Assembly (NCBI GenBank): GCA_013076295.1
Contig: RQOL01000807.1
Coordinates: 83,416-147,415 of the forward strand
Direction of reading: 5' to 3'
Length of the DNA stretch: 64,000 bases
Source of the DNA: Sanderia malayensis
Taxonomy: Eukaryota; Cnidaria; Scyphozoa; Semaeostomeae; Pelagiidae
Position numbers and translations under genes: made by a program. Below the pieces are notes generated by a model. That model was given only the letters and a program-made list of their open reading frames with translations. It was not told the DNA's origin and ran no database searches. Shown piece after piece: positions 47,239 to 59,245 of the stretch (the stretch's first letter is position 1; each line of letters starts with the position of its first letter).

Positions 47239-47728
47239 ATGGGCATGAGCGTTAGCGAATGCAGCGCACAAAGTGCGCCCTATCAGGCAATGTTTCTTGA
47301 TAATAGATAGACAGGCGAGCGCAGCGAGCTAACCCATTGTAAGTGGTGTTTAAAGAGGCATGAGCGTAAGCGAATGAGCGCATGAATTGCTCCCTATCAG
47401 TCAATGTTTCTTCTTAATAGATAGACAGGCGAGCGCAGCGAGCTAACCCATTGTACGTGGGGTTGAAATGGGCATGAGCGTAAGCGAATGCAGCGCACGA
47501 AGTGCGCCATATCAGTCGATGTTTCTGGATAATAGATAGACAGGCGAGTGCAGCGAGCCAACGAGGGTCAGCAGCGCACAAAGCGCACCCCATCAGTCAA
47601 AGTTTCTTGATAATAGATAGACAGGCGAGCGCAGTGAGCTAACCCATTGTACATGGGGTTGAAAGAGGTATGCCGTTAGCGAATGCAGGGCACGAAGTGT
47701 TCCCTATCAGGCAATGTTTCTTGATAAT
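47239..47728 (-). repeat. 114-bp tandem repeat, right array (about four copies)
   Basis: Same unit as at 59.2 kb and in the same orientation; inverted relative to the array at 36.2 kb. Units are more diverged than in the 59-kb array and frame is not kept. The array ends inside the TTTCTTGATAATA part of a unit. Confidence 0.9.
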
Positions 47729-48599
47729 ATACAACATATATATTAGATATAGTATGATAGAAGATAGTATTGCATGATTTTATATATATATATAGTAGGA
47801 AACAGTATAGTATTGCATGGTCATGTATAGTATTTTTGGTATGTAGCATTGTATTTATATTTTTATTTTTAGTGTTGCATTTAATAGCAAGTTCAAGCAG
47901 TTTTTTAAGTCTTTGTAGGCAATCATATGTGCTCCAATTTGTTAATTTATTTCCATACTTTGTAGTACCCTTCGTTGATAAATACACTGAGAATGAAGAA
48001 AATGCACAATTGATGATAGAATATTAACAACACACAACAAAGGTTCAAAGGACATGACTTGAATTTATAACTCATAGTTGTAAATTATAGTTGTAACAAA
48101 AACTGTCTACCTTACAACATAAATGTACTATTTACCTGAATATAATTTACCAGCAGTGAAGCATGCAACATTACATATGCTTCTCTTGAAAAGTTTTCAT
48201 TTTCTGTAGTCATTTCTCATAACTAAATTTCGACTATCACGCCACTACCACGGTGTTTCTACCCACATACTAACAATACTTACGCATTCTGTGACATTTC
48301 CAGGAGGCCTCCATTTCAGTTATCTATGTTTTCTTGTATGAGGCCATCTTCACTCTGTTGCTATGGTATTCATATTCAAAATTTTCTTCAGAACGCAACG
48401 CGCCAAAAATATTTTCCGTCCGTTCGTCTTCGTCCATTGTCAAAAGCAGAGCCACAGTCAACAGGTAAATTGTTTTCACCTCATTACTGATATTTTATAC
48501 CTTTAAATATTAATAAAGACAATTACATATAATACCCGAATTTTTTATCACATGCATAACTATTTCCATGTATTTAATCACTCCTGATTTCTTTTACAG
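47729..48599. other. AT-rich stretch; possible first non-coding exon near 48464
   Basis: No coding gene. A GC-richer patch at about 48400-48464 ends in CAACAG followed by GTAAAT, a good donor, and could be the first exon of the small gene at 50252, with the next acceptor at 48599. Confidence 0.4.
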
Positions 48600-50115
48600 T
48601 CTTCGTTTAGTTTTGCGATTGTCTTCCTTGAACCTTTCTCCGAAGAAAAAAAGATTTTGGTATGTACTTTCAGTTCAATGTTACTTGGATAATGAGATTC
48701 TCCTTTACTATTATGATCATCAACCATATGTATAACTTATTACTTACCATTTCAATCAGAATTAGAATCTTATTCTTTTCCTAGTATTTGCAGTTCGGCA
48801 GTTGCCTTGCTGGTTGTTTTTGTTTCGTTTAAAACATTTTCGGTATGTACTTTCAGTTGAATATTACTTGGATAATAAGATTCTCCTTTACTATTATGAT
48901 CACCAACCATATGTATAACTTATTACTTACCATTTCAATCACAATTAGAATCTTATTCTTTTTCCAGTATTTGCAGTTTGGCAGTTGCCTTGCTGGTTGT
49001 TTTTATTTCGGTTCTTTATTTTGTTTAGAACATTTTCGGTATGTACTTTCAGTTCAATATTACTTGGATAATAAGATTCTCCTTTACTATTATGATCATC
49101 AACCATATGTATAACTTATTACTTACCATTTCAATCACAATTAGAATCTTATTCTTTTTCCCGTATTTGCAGTTTGGCAGTTGCCTTGTTTGTTGTTTTT
49201 GTTTCGTTTAAAACATTTTCGGTATGTACTTTCAGTTGAATATTACTTGGATAATAAGATTCTCCTTTACTATTATGATCACCAACCATATGTATAACTT
49301 ATTACTTACCATTTCAATCACAATTAGAATCTTATTCTTTTTCCAGTATTTGCAGTTTGGCAGTTGCCTTGCTGGTTGTTTTTATTTCGGTTCTTTATTT
49401 TGTTTAGAACATTTTCGGTATGTACTTTCAGTTCAATATTACTTGGATAATAAGATTCTCCTTTACTATTATGATCACCAACCATATGTATCACTTATTA
49501 CTTACCATTTCAATCACAATTAGAATCTTATTCTTTTTCCAGTATTTGCAGTTTGGCAGTTGCCTTGCTGGTTGTTTTTATTTCGGTTCTTTATTTTGTT
49601 TAAAACATTTTCGGTATGTACTTTCAGTTCAATATTACTTGGATAATGAGATTCTCCTTTACTATTATGATCAGCAGCCATATGTATAACTTATTACTTA
49701 CCATTTCAATCACAATTAGAATCTTATTCTTTTTCCAGTATTTGCAGTTTGGCAGTTGCCTTGCTGGTTGTTTTTATTTCGGTTCTTTATTTTGTTTAAA
49801 ACATTTTCGGTATGTACTTTCAGTTCAATATTACTTGGATAATGAGATTCTCCTTTACTATTATGATCAGCAGCCATATGTATAACTTATTACTTACCAT
49901 TTCAATCACAATTAGAATCTTATTCTTTTTCCAGTATTTGCAGTTTGGTTTTTCATATATATTTTGTTCACATTTTGGTATGTATTTTTCTTTCAATGTC
50001 ACTTACATAATGAGATTCTCCATTGACATTATGTTCACAAAACATGTGTACAACTTACCTACTTACCATTTTTAAAGCACTATTATGTTATTCTTTTTCC
50101 AGTATTTGCAGTTTG
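48600..50115 (+). repeat. Tandem array of exon-like units (183 or 196 bp)
   Basis: Each unit has an acceptor (TTCTTTTTCCAG), a 58- or 71-nt exon-like segment starting TATTTGCAGTTTGGCAG and ending ACATTTTCG, a donor GTATGTAC, and a ~125-bp intron-like part. Segments: 48600-48659 (a different sequence), 48785-48842, 48968-49038, 49164-49221 (acceptor changed to CCG), 49347-49417, 49543-49613, 49739-49809 and a shortened one from 49935. The two exon lengths differ by a 13-bp block. Open frames here (MYFQ..NITW) arise from the repetition. The likely role is alternative 5' untranslated exons of the next gene; this is inference. Confidence 0.75.
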
Positions 50116-50251
50116 GCAATTGTCCTTTGATTTTGTGTCATATTATATTATTTTGTATCAGTACTGCTTCATGTAAATATATTTTGTTTTCACATACCAA
50201 TGATCCTTATTAAAGAAAAACAACTTTTATTTGTTTGCTTTAAGGTTCGCT

Positions 50252-50836
50252 ATGGCTACAAGTGCCACTAAAAAGCCAGAACCAGAAAAAACTATAGTCA
50301 TCAGACTTGGTGACAAAGCAAAAGTAATTTTAGCAAATATATTAATTTTATCACAACTAATTTAAACAGTTTTTGTCTACAAGTCACAATAATTAATTCA
50401 TATTTAATGGGTATGGTTTTCGGAAATTCTTTCATTGTTTGCTTTTGTATCCTAGGAAATAACATACAGGGACATTTATTCTCGAAAAAGGGAATGTGCT
50501 GCCCAATTTGAAGAATTGGGCAGGAACAAAAAATTCACCTTGCACAGCAAGGAAGGGAGGAGACTCCCAACAAAAGATATAGAGTAAGTATACCTTCTGC
50601 ACTTGAAGCTCAGTTGTTCAATTGATATCTTCCAAATATTACATAATATCCTTTCACCAAAAAAGCAACCTATAACATAATTGTGTATTCACAGGTTGCA
50701 GAAGGAGGCCTTTGTCAGAATTGGCAAAGGCCACTGGAAAGCAAAAAATGAAAAAAAGGGTGGGAAGGCCACCCAAGAATTTTCACGAACATTAATGGTG
50801 GCCATGCCCACCCAAAGGGCTGCAAAAATCATGTAG
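50252..50836 (+). CDS. Small three-exon gene, 113-residue basic protein, unknown function
   Basis: Exons 50252-50323, 50456-50583 and 50695-50836 join to 342 nt including the stop TAG. Borders are AAA|GTAATT, CCTAG|GAA, AGA|GTAAGT and TTCACAG|GTTG. Phases match and no stop interrupts. The protein starts MATSATKKPEPEKTIVIRLG, has ITYRDIYSRKRECAAQFEEL in the second exon and EAFVRIGKGHWKAKNEKK in the third, and ends QRAAKIM. It is rich in Lys and Arg, without a signal peptide or membrane segment. I recognise no family. It lies between the exon-like array and the Helitron and may be a mobile-element accessory or a host gene. The ATG follows an acceptor (TTTAAG) by seven bases. A hairpin overlaps the stop codon. 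Confidence 0.68.
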
Positions 50837-50881
50837 GACATGTGTAAATGAATAGTTTCCTAACTAATTTACACATGTCCT
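50835..50881 (+). promoter_or_regulatory. Perfect 15-bp stem-loop at the stop codon
   Basis: AGGACATGTGTAAAT (50835-50849) is the exact reverse complement of 50867-50881, with a 17-nt loop. The stem starts on the last two bases of the TAG. Possible roles are RNA 3' processing or a transposon end; neither is shown. Confidence 0.7.
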
Positions 50882-50884
50882 GTT

Positions 50885-51025
50885 TTTGACCATGCATGAA
50901 AGAAATAGAAACTTTTCAACCATCATAAAATTACAACTGCTGACATTTATTAAAATTAAAATTATCTACTTTTCAAACACAAAATTTAAAAAACATTTCA
51001 CATTTTTGGTTCATGCATGGTCAAA
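50885..51025. repeat. 16-bp inverted repeat around ~110 bp
   Basis: 50885-50900 (TTTGACCATGCATGAA) is the exact reverse complement of 51010-51025. It lies four bases beyond the hairpin. Confidence 0.7.
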
Positions 51026-52636
51026 GTTTCATTACTATTTGTTCACATTATATGTTCCAAATGTTCCAAATTATATGTTCCAGTATTTTTAATATTTCAA
51101 TCATATTTTAATAATTCAAAATGTTTTATCAATTATAAATGCTTACATGATTTCGTTGCAAAACCTTCAATTAATAGCTTACCCAATGCATGGTATTCAC
51201 TTCATGAATGTGATGTTGCAGTGAGGCCAATTATAGTGGTAAGTGGTAACGTGCAATCTAAACTCAGAAAATGAGACTGGAGTTAACACATTTTCAACAG
51301 TGAGTCAAAATACTTTATACATACTCTTCAGATGGAAATGTTTTAAGAAGATGTAGTTGGATTCTCACCATGCTTTTCCTCAAACTACCACTTGGCTGGC
51401 ATGATGCCATGATGATGTAATTCAATTTCACTTGCAATTTTTACCTCCTACCTTTTTAACCACTCTGAAGAGCGAAGGGGAATTCCCTTTTCACTAACAT
51501 GTTTCCCGCCTTTTTAAACACGTCACGTGTATAAACCAATCGTGTGAGCTGCATAGTATAATAGAAATCCCGCCTCTAATTATTTGCACAATTAGATTTT
51601 GCCTAATTTAATTTAGTTGTCCAAATTATCGATAGGCTATAATTAATAATATATGCAGTTATTTATCGCTGAGTAAGTATTATGAATGTTGTTTTTTTCT
51701 AAAAATCTATCATTATAAGTTAAGAGACTTCTTTATCGCTATTTCGCACAATAATGTCAATAATTTTTGCTTTTCTTTTCATGGCAAGAACAGGTTACGT
51801 GTTGTTCAAGCATCATGTTTTTATTTGATCTTTCAAGTTTATAACTGTTCTAATTTCTTTTCTGTTTCTTACCATAGTTTTGAAAGACACAAGGCTCGGT
51901 AAGACATGAATTAATTTATTACAGTTCTTCCTTCCGACTATTCTATTCAGCTCTTTAATTATTTGTTTCCCTTATAAAAAGAGGCACATTTTTATCGATT
52001 TTCAAATAACGGACACCTCTCTTTCACAAACTTCTTTCAATTACGAAATGATATTCTCCTTCTTCAATGGTTTATAAATGTAACCCATGTACAATGAGTT
52101 ACTCTTTACCACAGATAAAAGCATCATTTTTGTTTTATGCATCTGGAATATTATGAACAAACTTTTATGGGGCCTCTTTTAACAAATTGACTCTGTAAAC
52201 AAATTTGTTGATTTCTTAACAACTGCACTGGATTCAACAGGTTAATTTTCATTACGTGCAGGTATTCTGAGTCTCTTTTTGTGATTCCTTTATTTATGTC
52301 GACATTTAAGTCAAGAGTAATTACAATTTACTCTCTTCCATTTTAGTGACTGTTTACATAACAGAAACGAGCACAGTTTAACGTAAGGGTTTTCATAAAA
52401 TTTACATTATATTACATAGCATTACTTTTATAATAATGATTTATTTACAACATTATACTTAACACTACCATACCCCTGAAATATATAATATTTACTTCTT
52501 TGTGTTGCAGCTTTACACAAGGCTATAATTATTTTCATTGTTGTTGCTATCGAGGCCATTGTCTACAAGCAATAACATTTACAATAGTATTGCGTAATTG
52601 TACTTTATACTTCTTTTTCATATCACAACTTGCACT
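51026..52636. other. No gene recognised; upstream region of the Helitron gene
   Basis: AT-rich DNA with only short frames. A Helitron 5' end would be expected here but I could not identify one. Confidence 0.45.
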
Positions 52637-55600
52637 ATGCCGCACAAGACCAGGAGAAGTATAACCGGTGACAGACGCAGAAATCAAGTGCGGGACAATA
52701 TGCAGTATTGCAGAGAGATCAATCAACAGCTTCAACCTCAACAGACAGGAAATGCCGATAACCCACTTGCAGCAGTCAACGATCTTCAACAACTGCAGCT
52801 CGAAAACCGTCAGCTAGAAGCCCCTGAATATCAGCCATTTCCGGCACAGTATCCTCTTCCAGAGATACAGCCAATGGAGATGGACATGGAACTAGAGCTT
52901 CCCATTCAGAACCAAGAGCTTCCAGCAGCAGAACAGCCTGCAGACATCGAGATGCACGAAGCAGTTCCAGTACCCGATGAAAATCAGATACCAGAACCAG
53001 TTGAAGATCAGCAAATGCAAGTTGAAAACCCTGTCCCCGAGAACAATGAAGCTGAAAACCTCATCCCCTTCTCCCCATTACCACACCACTTGAACAAAAT
53101 GAACAGAACATGTATTCATTGTGGTGCAAAGTACTTCAAAGAAGAACAAAACAAAAAAAACAATACAACAAATGTTGCATGGGAGGTTTAATTGCTCTGG
53201 ATCAAATTGAACCACCTCCAGTAAGTGTCATGCATTTATACACTGGTGATACTGCCGAATCTAAATATTTCTTACAGCACTTCCCGCCAATACAACTCAT
53301 TAATGGCCATGGCATCGTGGAAGGCTAATATTGTACGTCATGCTAGAGCTGGACCACCAGTTATCACAATTCATGGAAAGGCATATCACATGACAGGTAA
53401 TTGATACAATATGATTCCAGTCATTATCAATATAACTTATTATTCATTTATGCTGGCTACAGTTGAATTTCTATTTACCTAACTTATGCTTTGCATCATT
53501 AACAGGTGTAACAGAGACAGACAGATCCAGAAAATACGCAGAACTTTACATCATGGATACGCAACAAGCATTGCAGGAACGGCAAAACACTGCAAGAGAA
53601 CAACATCTAGATTTGGACATTGTTGCACTTCTCCAGAATGAATTAATGGCAGTCAATCGATTTGCACAACATTATCGAAGCATGGGTGAAATATTGGAGG
53701 AACAGCGGCAGCAAGCTATTGCAAACAATCAGCCTGTTCCGACATTCAAAATGATTATAACAGGTCGCCCACAACAAGATCGCAGATACGATAATCCTAC
53801 TGCCAGAGAAATTGTAGCTATATACACAGTACAGAATGGAGGTGCACCGAATCCTGATGATAGAGAATTGCAGATACAAACAAGACGCGGAGATCTTATG
53901 AAGATATACGCAACAAATTCTATTGCCGAACCTCTCACGTATCCATTGATTTTTATTCATGGTGACAGAGGTTACAGTTTGGATCTTCAACGATTGCCGA
54001 CAGCACACATAGCGGGTGAACACCACAACAATCGTAACCGTCGTACCAGACTAACCCTCGCTGAATACTATTTATACAGAATCCAGGTCAGGGATGCATT
54101 CTCAGCCAACCACATTGCATCACTTCTATTTCAACAGTATCTGGTAGATGCATATACGAAGATGGAAGGCAATAAACTGCACTGGATTATGAACAATCAA
54201 CGTCAGCTTCGTGTTGACACTTATCGAGGCCTAATGGATCATCTCCACAGAAGAGCTGAAATCGAAAACCAGATGGCCAGGGCTAATAATCCGAATCAGC
54301 CCATACATATCGATGTTTGCCATGTTATCATTCTACCGTCCTCCTGTCCAGGCAGCCAAAGAAACATGTATCAACATTTTCAAGATGCAATGACAATCGT
54401 GAGAAAGTATGGCAAGCCAGACATCTTCCTCACAATGACTGCCAATCCTAAATGGAAGGAGATTGAAGAAAATATTCATCCGTATCAGACGGCCAATGAT
54501 CAACCAGACATTGTCACACGAGTATTTCAACTGAAACTCAAAGAACTACTCGAAGACATACTACACAACAACATTCTTGGACATGTCACTGCACATGTGT
54601 ATGTCATAGAATTTCAGAAGAGAGGACCGCCACACGCACACATCATCCTGTTTCTTTCACAAGCTGATAAACCACGAACACCACAACAGGTAATATTTGC
54701 AAATATTAATAATTCTTTCTCTCATTTTTAAATTTATATCCAATGCACAATACAACTGTTCTGTACATCATTTCTATTATAAAATCGTTAATTATTGCAT
54801 TCGTTATCAAGTGGATCAACTCATATCAGCAGAGATTCCAGACCCTGAGGATGCAAAATACCACAAGTTGGTCCTAAAGCACATGACACACCGACCCTGT
54901 GGAAATTTAAATCCTCAGTGCGTGTGCATGGAAAACAACAAATGCAAAAGGCACTTTCCGAAAGAACAAGTTGCTGAAACTCAAATCAATGTCAACGGCT
55001 ATCCTCTCTATAGACGATGCTGTCTTCATCCAGTCAATGTACATGATCGCATTTTGGATGATACTTGGGTAGTGCCACACAACAGACACCTAATCATCAA
55101 ATATCAGTGTCATATCAACGTGGAAATATGCAGTACAGTTAAAAGTGTCAAGTACATTTTCAAATATATCCACAAAGGACATGATATGGCACATGTTGAA
55201 ATTCTTGAAGAAAATCAACAGCAAGTACCTCAAGACATTGAACACGACGAGGTGCGCCAATACATCAATGCAAGATATATTGGACCACATGAAGCTGTCT
55301 ATCGGCTTATGCAGTTCCCCATGCACGACAAGAGCCACATAGTCAAACGGCTTTCTGTTCATCTACCATTTGAGCAACAAGTCATCTTTCATGACAATGA
55401 TAACGAACAAAGACTGAACAACATTGGTGATAGAACAACAATTACAGCATGGTTTGAACTTAACCAGCAAGATCCAGCTGCACATCAGTACCTCTATCAT
55501 GAGATACCAGAGCATTATGTCTCCCAGGAGCGTTCAAAAACATGGACAGCCAGACATCGAAGAACAATGCCAAACATTGGTAGAGTAAATCAAGTGCAGC

Positions 55601-57208
55601 CTAGACCTTGCGAGCAAAAATTTGCACTCAGACTTTTGCTATTGCATCAACGAGGTGCTGAAGACCTTCGCACGGTAGAAGGTAATCTATGTGACTCCTT
55701 CAAAGATGCAGCATTAGCTCTAGGGTTATTAGAAGATGATGCCGAAATCACACGCTGCCTTGATGAAGCTGCCATTTTCCATATGCCTTCACAACTCAGA
55801 CAGTTGTTTGCATCATTGCTACTCTTTCGCAATCAGATTGAAGCGCAATCACAGCAGAACTGTCACTTTCTCGATGGACCAGCTGGCACAGGGAAAACAT
55901 TTCTCTATAACACGTTGGTTCGTAATCTTCATGCATCTGGACACAAAGTTCAGTGTATGTCTTGGTCAGGAATTGCAACAACACTGCTTATCAATGGCAG
56001 AACATCGCATTCGCAATTCCAAATTCCAATACCATTGAAGCTTGAATCAACATGCAATGTCAAGAGACAGAGCTGAAGAGCACAAGTATTGCGTGAAACA
56101 GCCCTGTTCATAAGGGATGAAGCTTCAATGATACCAGCATTGGCATTACAAGCAGTTGACCGACTGCTTCGGGATATCACAAGAGTTGAAAAGCCATTTG
56201 GTGGCAAATTCATGTTGCTTGGTGGCGACTTCAGACAAGTTCTACCTGTTGTCCCCAAAGCAGGAAGAGAAAAAATCGTATCAGAGAGTCTTAAATCATA
56301 TCAAATCAGTGATTTGTGGGCACAGTTTCAACAACATCGCCTGCACACAAACATGAGAGCTGTTCAAGATGAATCTTACAGAGAATTCTCAGAATGGCTC
56401 CTAAGACTCGGCAATAAACAAGAACCACATGATGCACTTGATAATATCACTTTGCCACATCAAATATGCACATCTTCGCAAGAGGAAATGCTCAACTTCA
56501 TATATCACCAGCCTAATACACCACAGTGGCGCCTCATGCTGGATCCGGTAACCATGTCAGAACATTGTTGTCTTACCCCAAAGAATGACTCTTCACATCA
56601 AATCAATGACATCATTCTGGAAAGACTACAGACTCCTGAGAGAACATACTACAGCACAGATAGTGTGATAACAGAGGATCCAGATTTTCTTATATGTACT
56701 AATTATACATTAATTCTACACTTATTTTAAATAATAATAATGGTCATCCGATGATACCCATCGTAATCTCGAACATTCCTTATTTAAGGTTGGTGCAACA
56801 ATCATTCTTCTGAGGAATCTAAATCCAAAGAAAGGTCTTTGCAATGGCACAAGACTGATTGTACGCCATCTCCGACGTAACGTGATCACAGCAGACATCA
56901 TCACGAAGGAACACAGAGGCCAGCAGGTCACGATTCCCAGAATAACATTGTCAACACAGGACAGTGAGATGCCGTTCAACATCAAGCGACGGCAATTTCC
57001 AGTCAGACTAGCACACTGCCTTACTATTAACAAGGCACAGGGACAATCTCTGAGGTATATTGGTTTGTATTTACCTGAGCCAGTGTTCACACATGGTCAG
57101 TTATATGTGGCCATGTCAAGAGCAACATCATTTGACGGGCTCAAAGTGTTCCTCCCAGAGGAAACACACAGGAAGACAAAAAATATTGTCTTCCAAGAAG
57201 TCCTGTAA
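52637..57208 (+). pseudogene. Helitron Rep-helicase gene (mildly disrupted)
   Basis: ATG at 52637 (MPHKTRRSITGDRRRNQV). A Glu/Pro/Gln-rich segment leads to a Cys motif (CIHCGAKYF). Introns 53221-53277 and 53397-53505 have good borders. The main exon from 53506 holds the Helitron N-terminal region and Rep: LTMTANPKW, then VIEFQKRGPPHAHIIL (HUH) at about 54610, and after an intron near 54690-54811 a likely Tyr pair (QYINARYIG, about 55260). The PIF1-like helicase has Walker A GPAGTGKT (about 55880), [31 protein letters not shown] and VAMSRATS, ending VFQEVL at 57208. Damage: a shift in an A-run at about 53150, TGA at 56074-56076 and a disrupted or intron-containing join near 56690-56790. Acts by rolling-circle transposition. 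Confidence 0.87.
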
Positions 57209-57644
57209 AGGTCTTCACAAACTTTTGAGCATAAATTGCGTTGCTCACAGAGGGTGTCAGTCTACCAAAATGCACATACACAAAATACGGGGCTCAGATT
57301 GTGGTTCTAGGGGATCGGCATTGCACTACAGTGTGATGTTCCCTGTTGTGATATCAGCACAACACTCAGAAAGTAAAGCCGTAAAAAGCTTTGAACATTG
57401 CTGGTTTGCCACGCCACTCCAGTCAATAACATCCGCCAAGAACGATCCGGACACTTTCACAACACTCCAGTGTCCGGGGGTGTTCGCCAACAGCAACAAC
57501 ACGATCTGGGTCCTCGGTAGCACCCGTATCAGAAGAGATATGCTTTGCCATGCTCTCCGATATTGCCTATGGGAGTATGGCTTTCCTTTTCTCTGTGAAA
57601 ACTGCAATCTGTCCATTGACCATAACTGTTTGAACAATAATTAG
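57209..57644 (+). other. Unassigned frame downstream of the Helitron helicase
   Basis: The plus-strand frame ending at 57644 reads ESKAVKSFEHCWFATPLQSI, TTLQCPGVFANSNNTIWVLG and YGFPFLCENCNLSIDHNC. GC content is higher than in the surroundings, and a minus-strand frame (57637-57326) is also open. It could be the C-terminal end of another element gene or a Helitron 3' region. No family recognised and no clear choice of strand. Confidence 0.3.
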
Positions 57645-59245
57645 CATTGGATTACCCTCCTCTCAACCAATTAACACATTTACTTATTCATTATAACAAT
57701 ATAGATGACCCGATATTATTTAGTATTCCAAATTTGAATTGCAGTTTTCATGAACAACGAAACCTCGAACAAAGGTTACCCCTTGAAGTTGGTGTTCGAG
57801 CTTTAAACTAATGTAACCGGCAATCTTCTTTTTTTACTACTACCAAACTTAATGGTGAAAACGCATTAATGTGTGCCACGTGAGTATGAATGAACAATTG
57901 AACAATTGAACAATTGAACGATTTTCCTATTGAACAATGCTGTCGACATCGCTGAACACTCCACATGATGAAGAAATCAATACTATTTACAGACGGGACA
58001 AATTATCTCTCATTCATGTTCACTATTCCATTTATAAAATATGAACATTAAATGGACATCAGCAGTATGTGTACATATTTATTCATGCATGTTAAAGCTC
58101 ATGTTTACCTTTATGAAATTGTATGCCAAAAGTTTTTTATAGTTGTGTGTAGCACATAGCTTAAGCTATCATGAATGATACTTACATTTTACCCTTTATG
58201 TACTAATACATTATATGCAAAAGCAATCCAGGATTAATCTACTCTCTCTTGAAAATTACTGAGCTTTGTCAATGTGCGTTCTTAATGAGATGCATCTCTG
58301 CTCTTCTTCTTTGCCAATAATAGCCCTTTATGCGCCATTGAAACGAGGTCGTTGAAAAACTTTGGCCTCTTTTCCATCAATGCTCAACGATAACTTTTGA
58401 AATATGAATTTGAAACAGCTTGGCTTTGCATCACAAAAAGATCATCAAACAGGACAACTTATAATTGGGAAACTATTTCCAAATTTACAGTGGACATGTT
58501 CAATGTATGTTACAGGTAATACGCTTATACTTGATTTTTAACTTATTCCCAATTCAATTTCATCAAATTGTTAAACCATCTTAATTTTGGTTAGGCCATG
58601 AACAATTTACTGATTGCAACGAAATCGAAAATTTTGATTAGTTATTTAATACCTTTATAGTTTATTTGCTTCCAAAATAGATTGTTGATGCCCTGACTAC
58701 ATGTGCCTCCCAGTGTTAGCTTGGATTTAAAATAATTCTTGAAGTATTTACCAATTCATTGATTCCTTTTGTTCATTGCCTCCATGTATGTGTCACAAGA
58801 AAATTATATTGACATCCTCATCAAACTATTGTTATTTTCAATACTGATGATGGATGAAGCATTCATAGACCAGTGGGAAGATGATTTTCACTCAGTTTGC
58901 ATTTCAAACATTTGTTTTTCATCTAATCCACAAGGGCTATTGATGAATATGGCTGCAAAGATATCATGTTGTCCTATTACCCTATAACTATCATATTGAC
59001 ATTTCATTTATCATTAATTCTTCCTTTTTCCTATATGATTCTTAGTGAAACAGATACTGAAGTGATTAACCAAAGCTGTCAATGTCACTAATGCTTGCTA
59101 TTCACACCATGCAAATGTCAAATGACTGAAACAAACATTAACCACACTATGCATGAAAAGTCAAAGAAATCCTTGAAAAACTCCTGAAAGGGGAATTCTG
59201 TTTATGTAAGTTTCTATCAGATTGTAATTTAATTAGCTTTTGTGT
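57645..59245. other. No gene recognised between Helitron and satellite array
   Basis: AT-rich sequence. Short direct repeats of GAACAATTG occur at about 57890-57920. The Helitron 3' end (a hairpin followed by CTRR) should lie here, but I could not pick one with confidence. Confidence 0.45.

Larger units (their letters stand above)
36235..47728. mobile_element. Composite element bounded by large inverted repeats (foldback-like)
   Basis: From outside in, both ends have a short 114-bp array followed by ~0.75 kb of homologous sequence in inverted orientation (36727-37457 and 46059-46814). The inside holds degraded Ty3/gypsy and DIRS pieces rather than one coherent gene set, so these may be later insertions or captured material. 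No target duplication was identified. Whether this moves as a unit is inference; long inverted repeats ending in tandem arrays resemble foldback elements. Confidence 0.5.

Noticed and set aside
47058..47246. Frame of repeated Thr-Tyr-Ile-His
   Set aside because: Translation of the GTAT microsatellite.
48845..50075. Series of 60- to 99-codon frames beginning MYFQ..NITW
   Set aside because: They are one frame repeated by the 183/196-bp units. They run through donor and acceptor signals, so they are not treated as genes.
53643..56258. Minus-strand frames opposite the Helitron gene
   Set aside because: Antisense shadows of Rep-helicase coding sequence.
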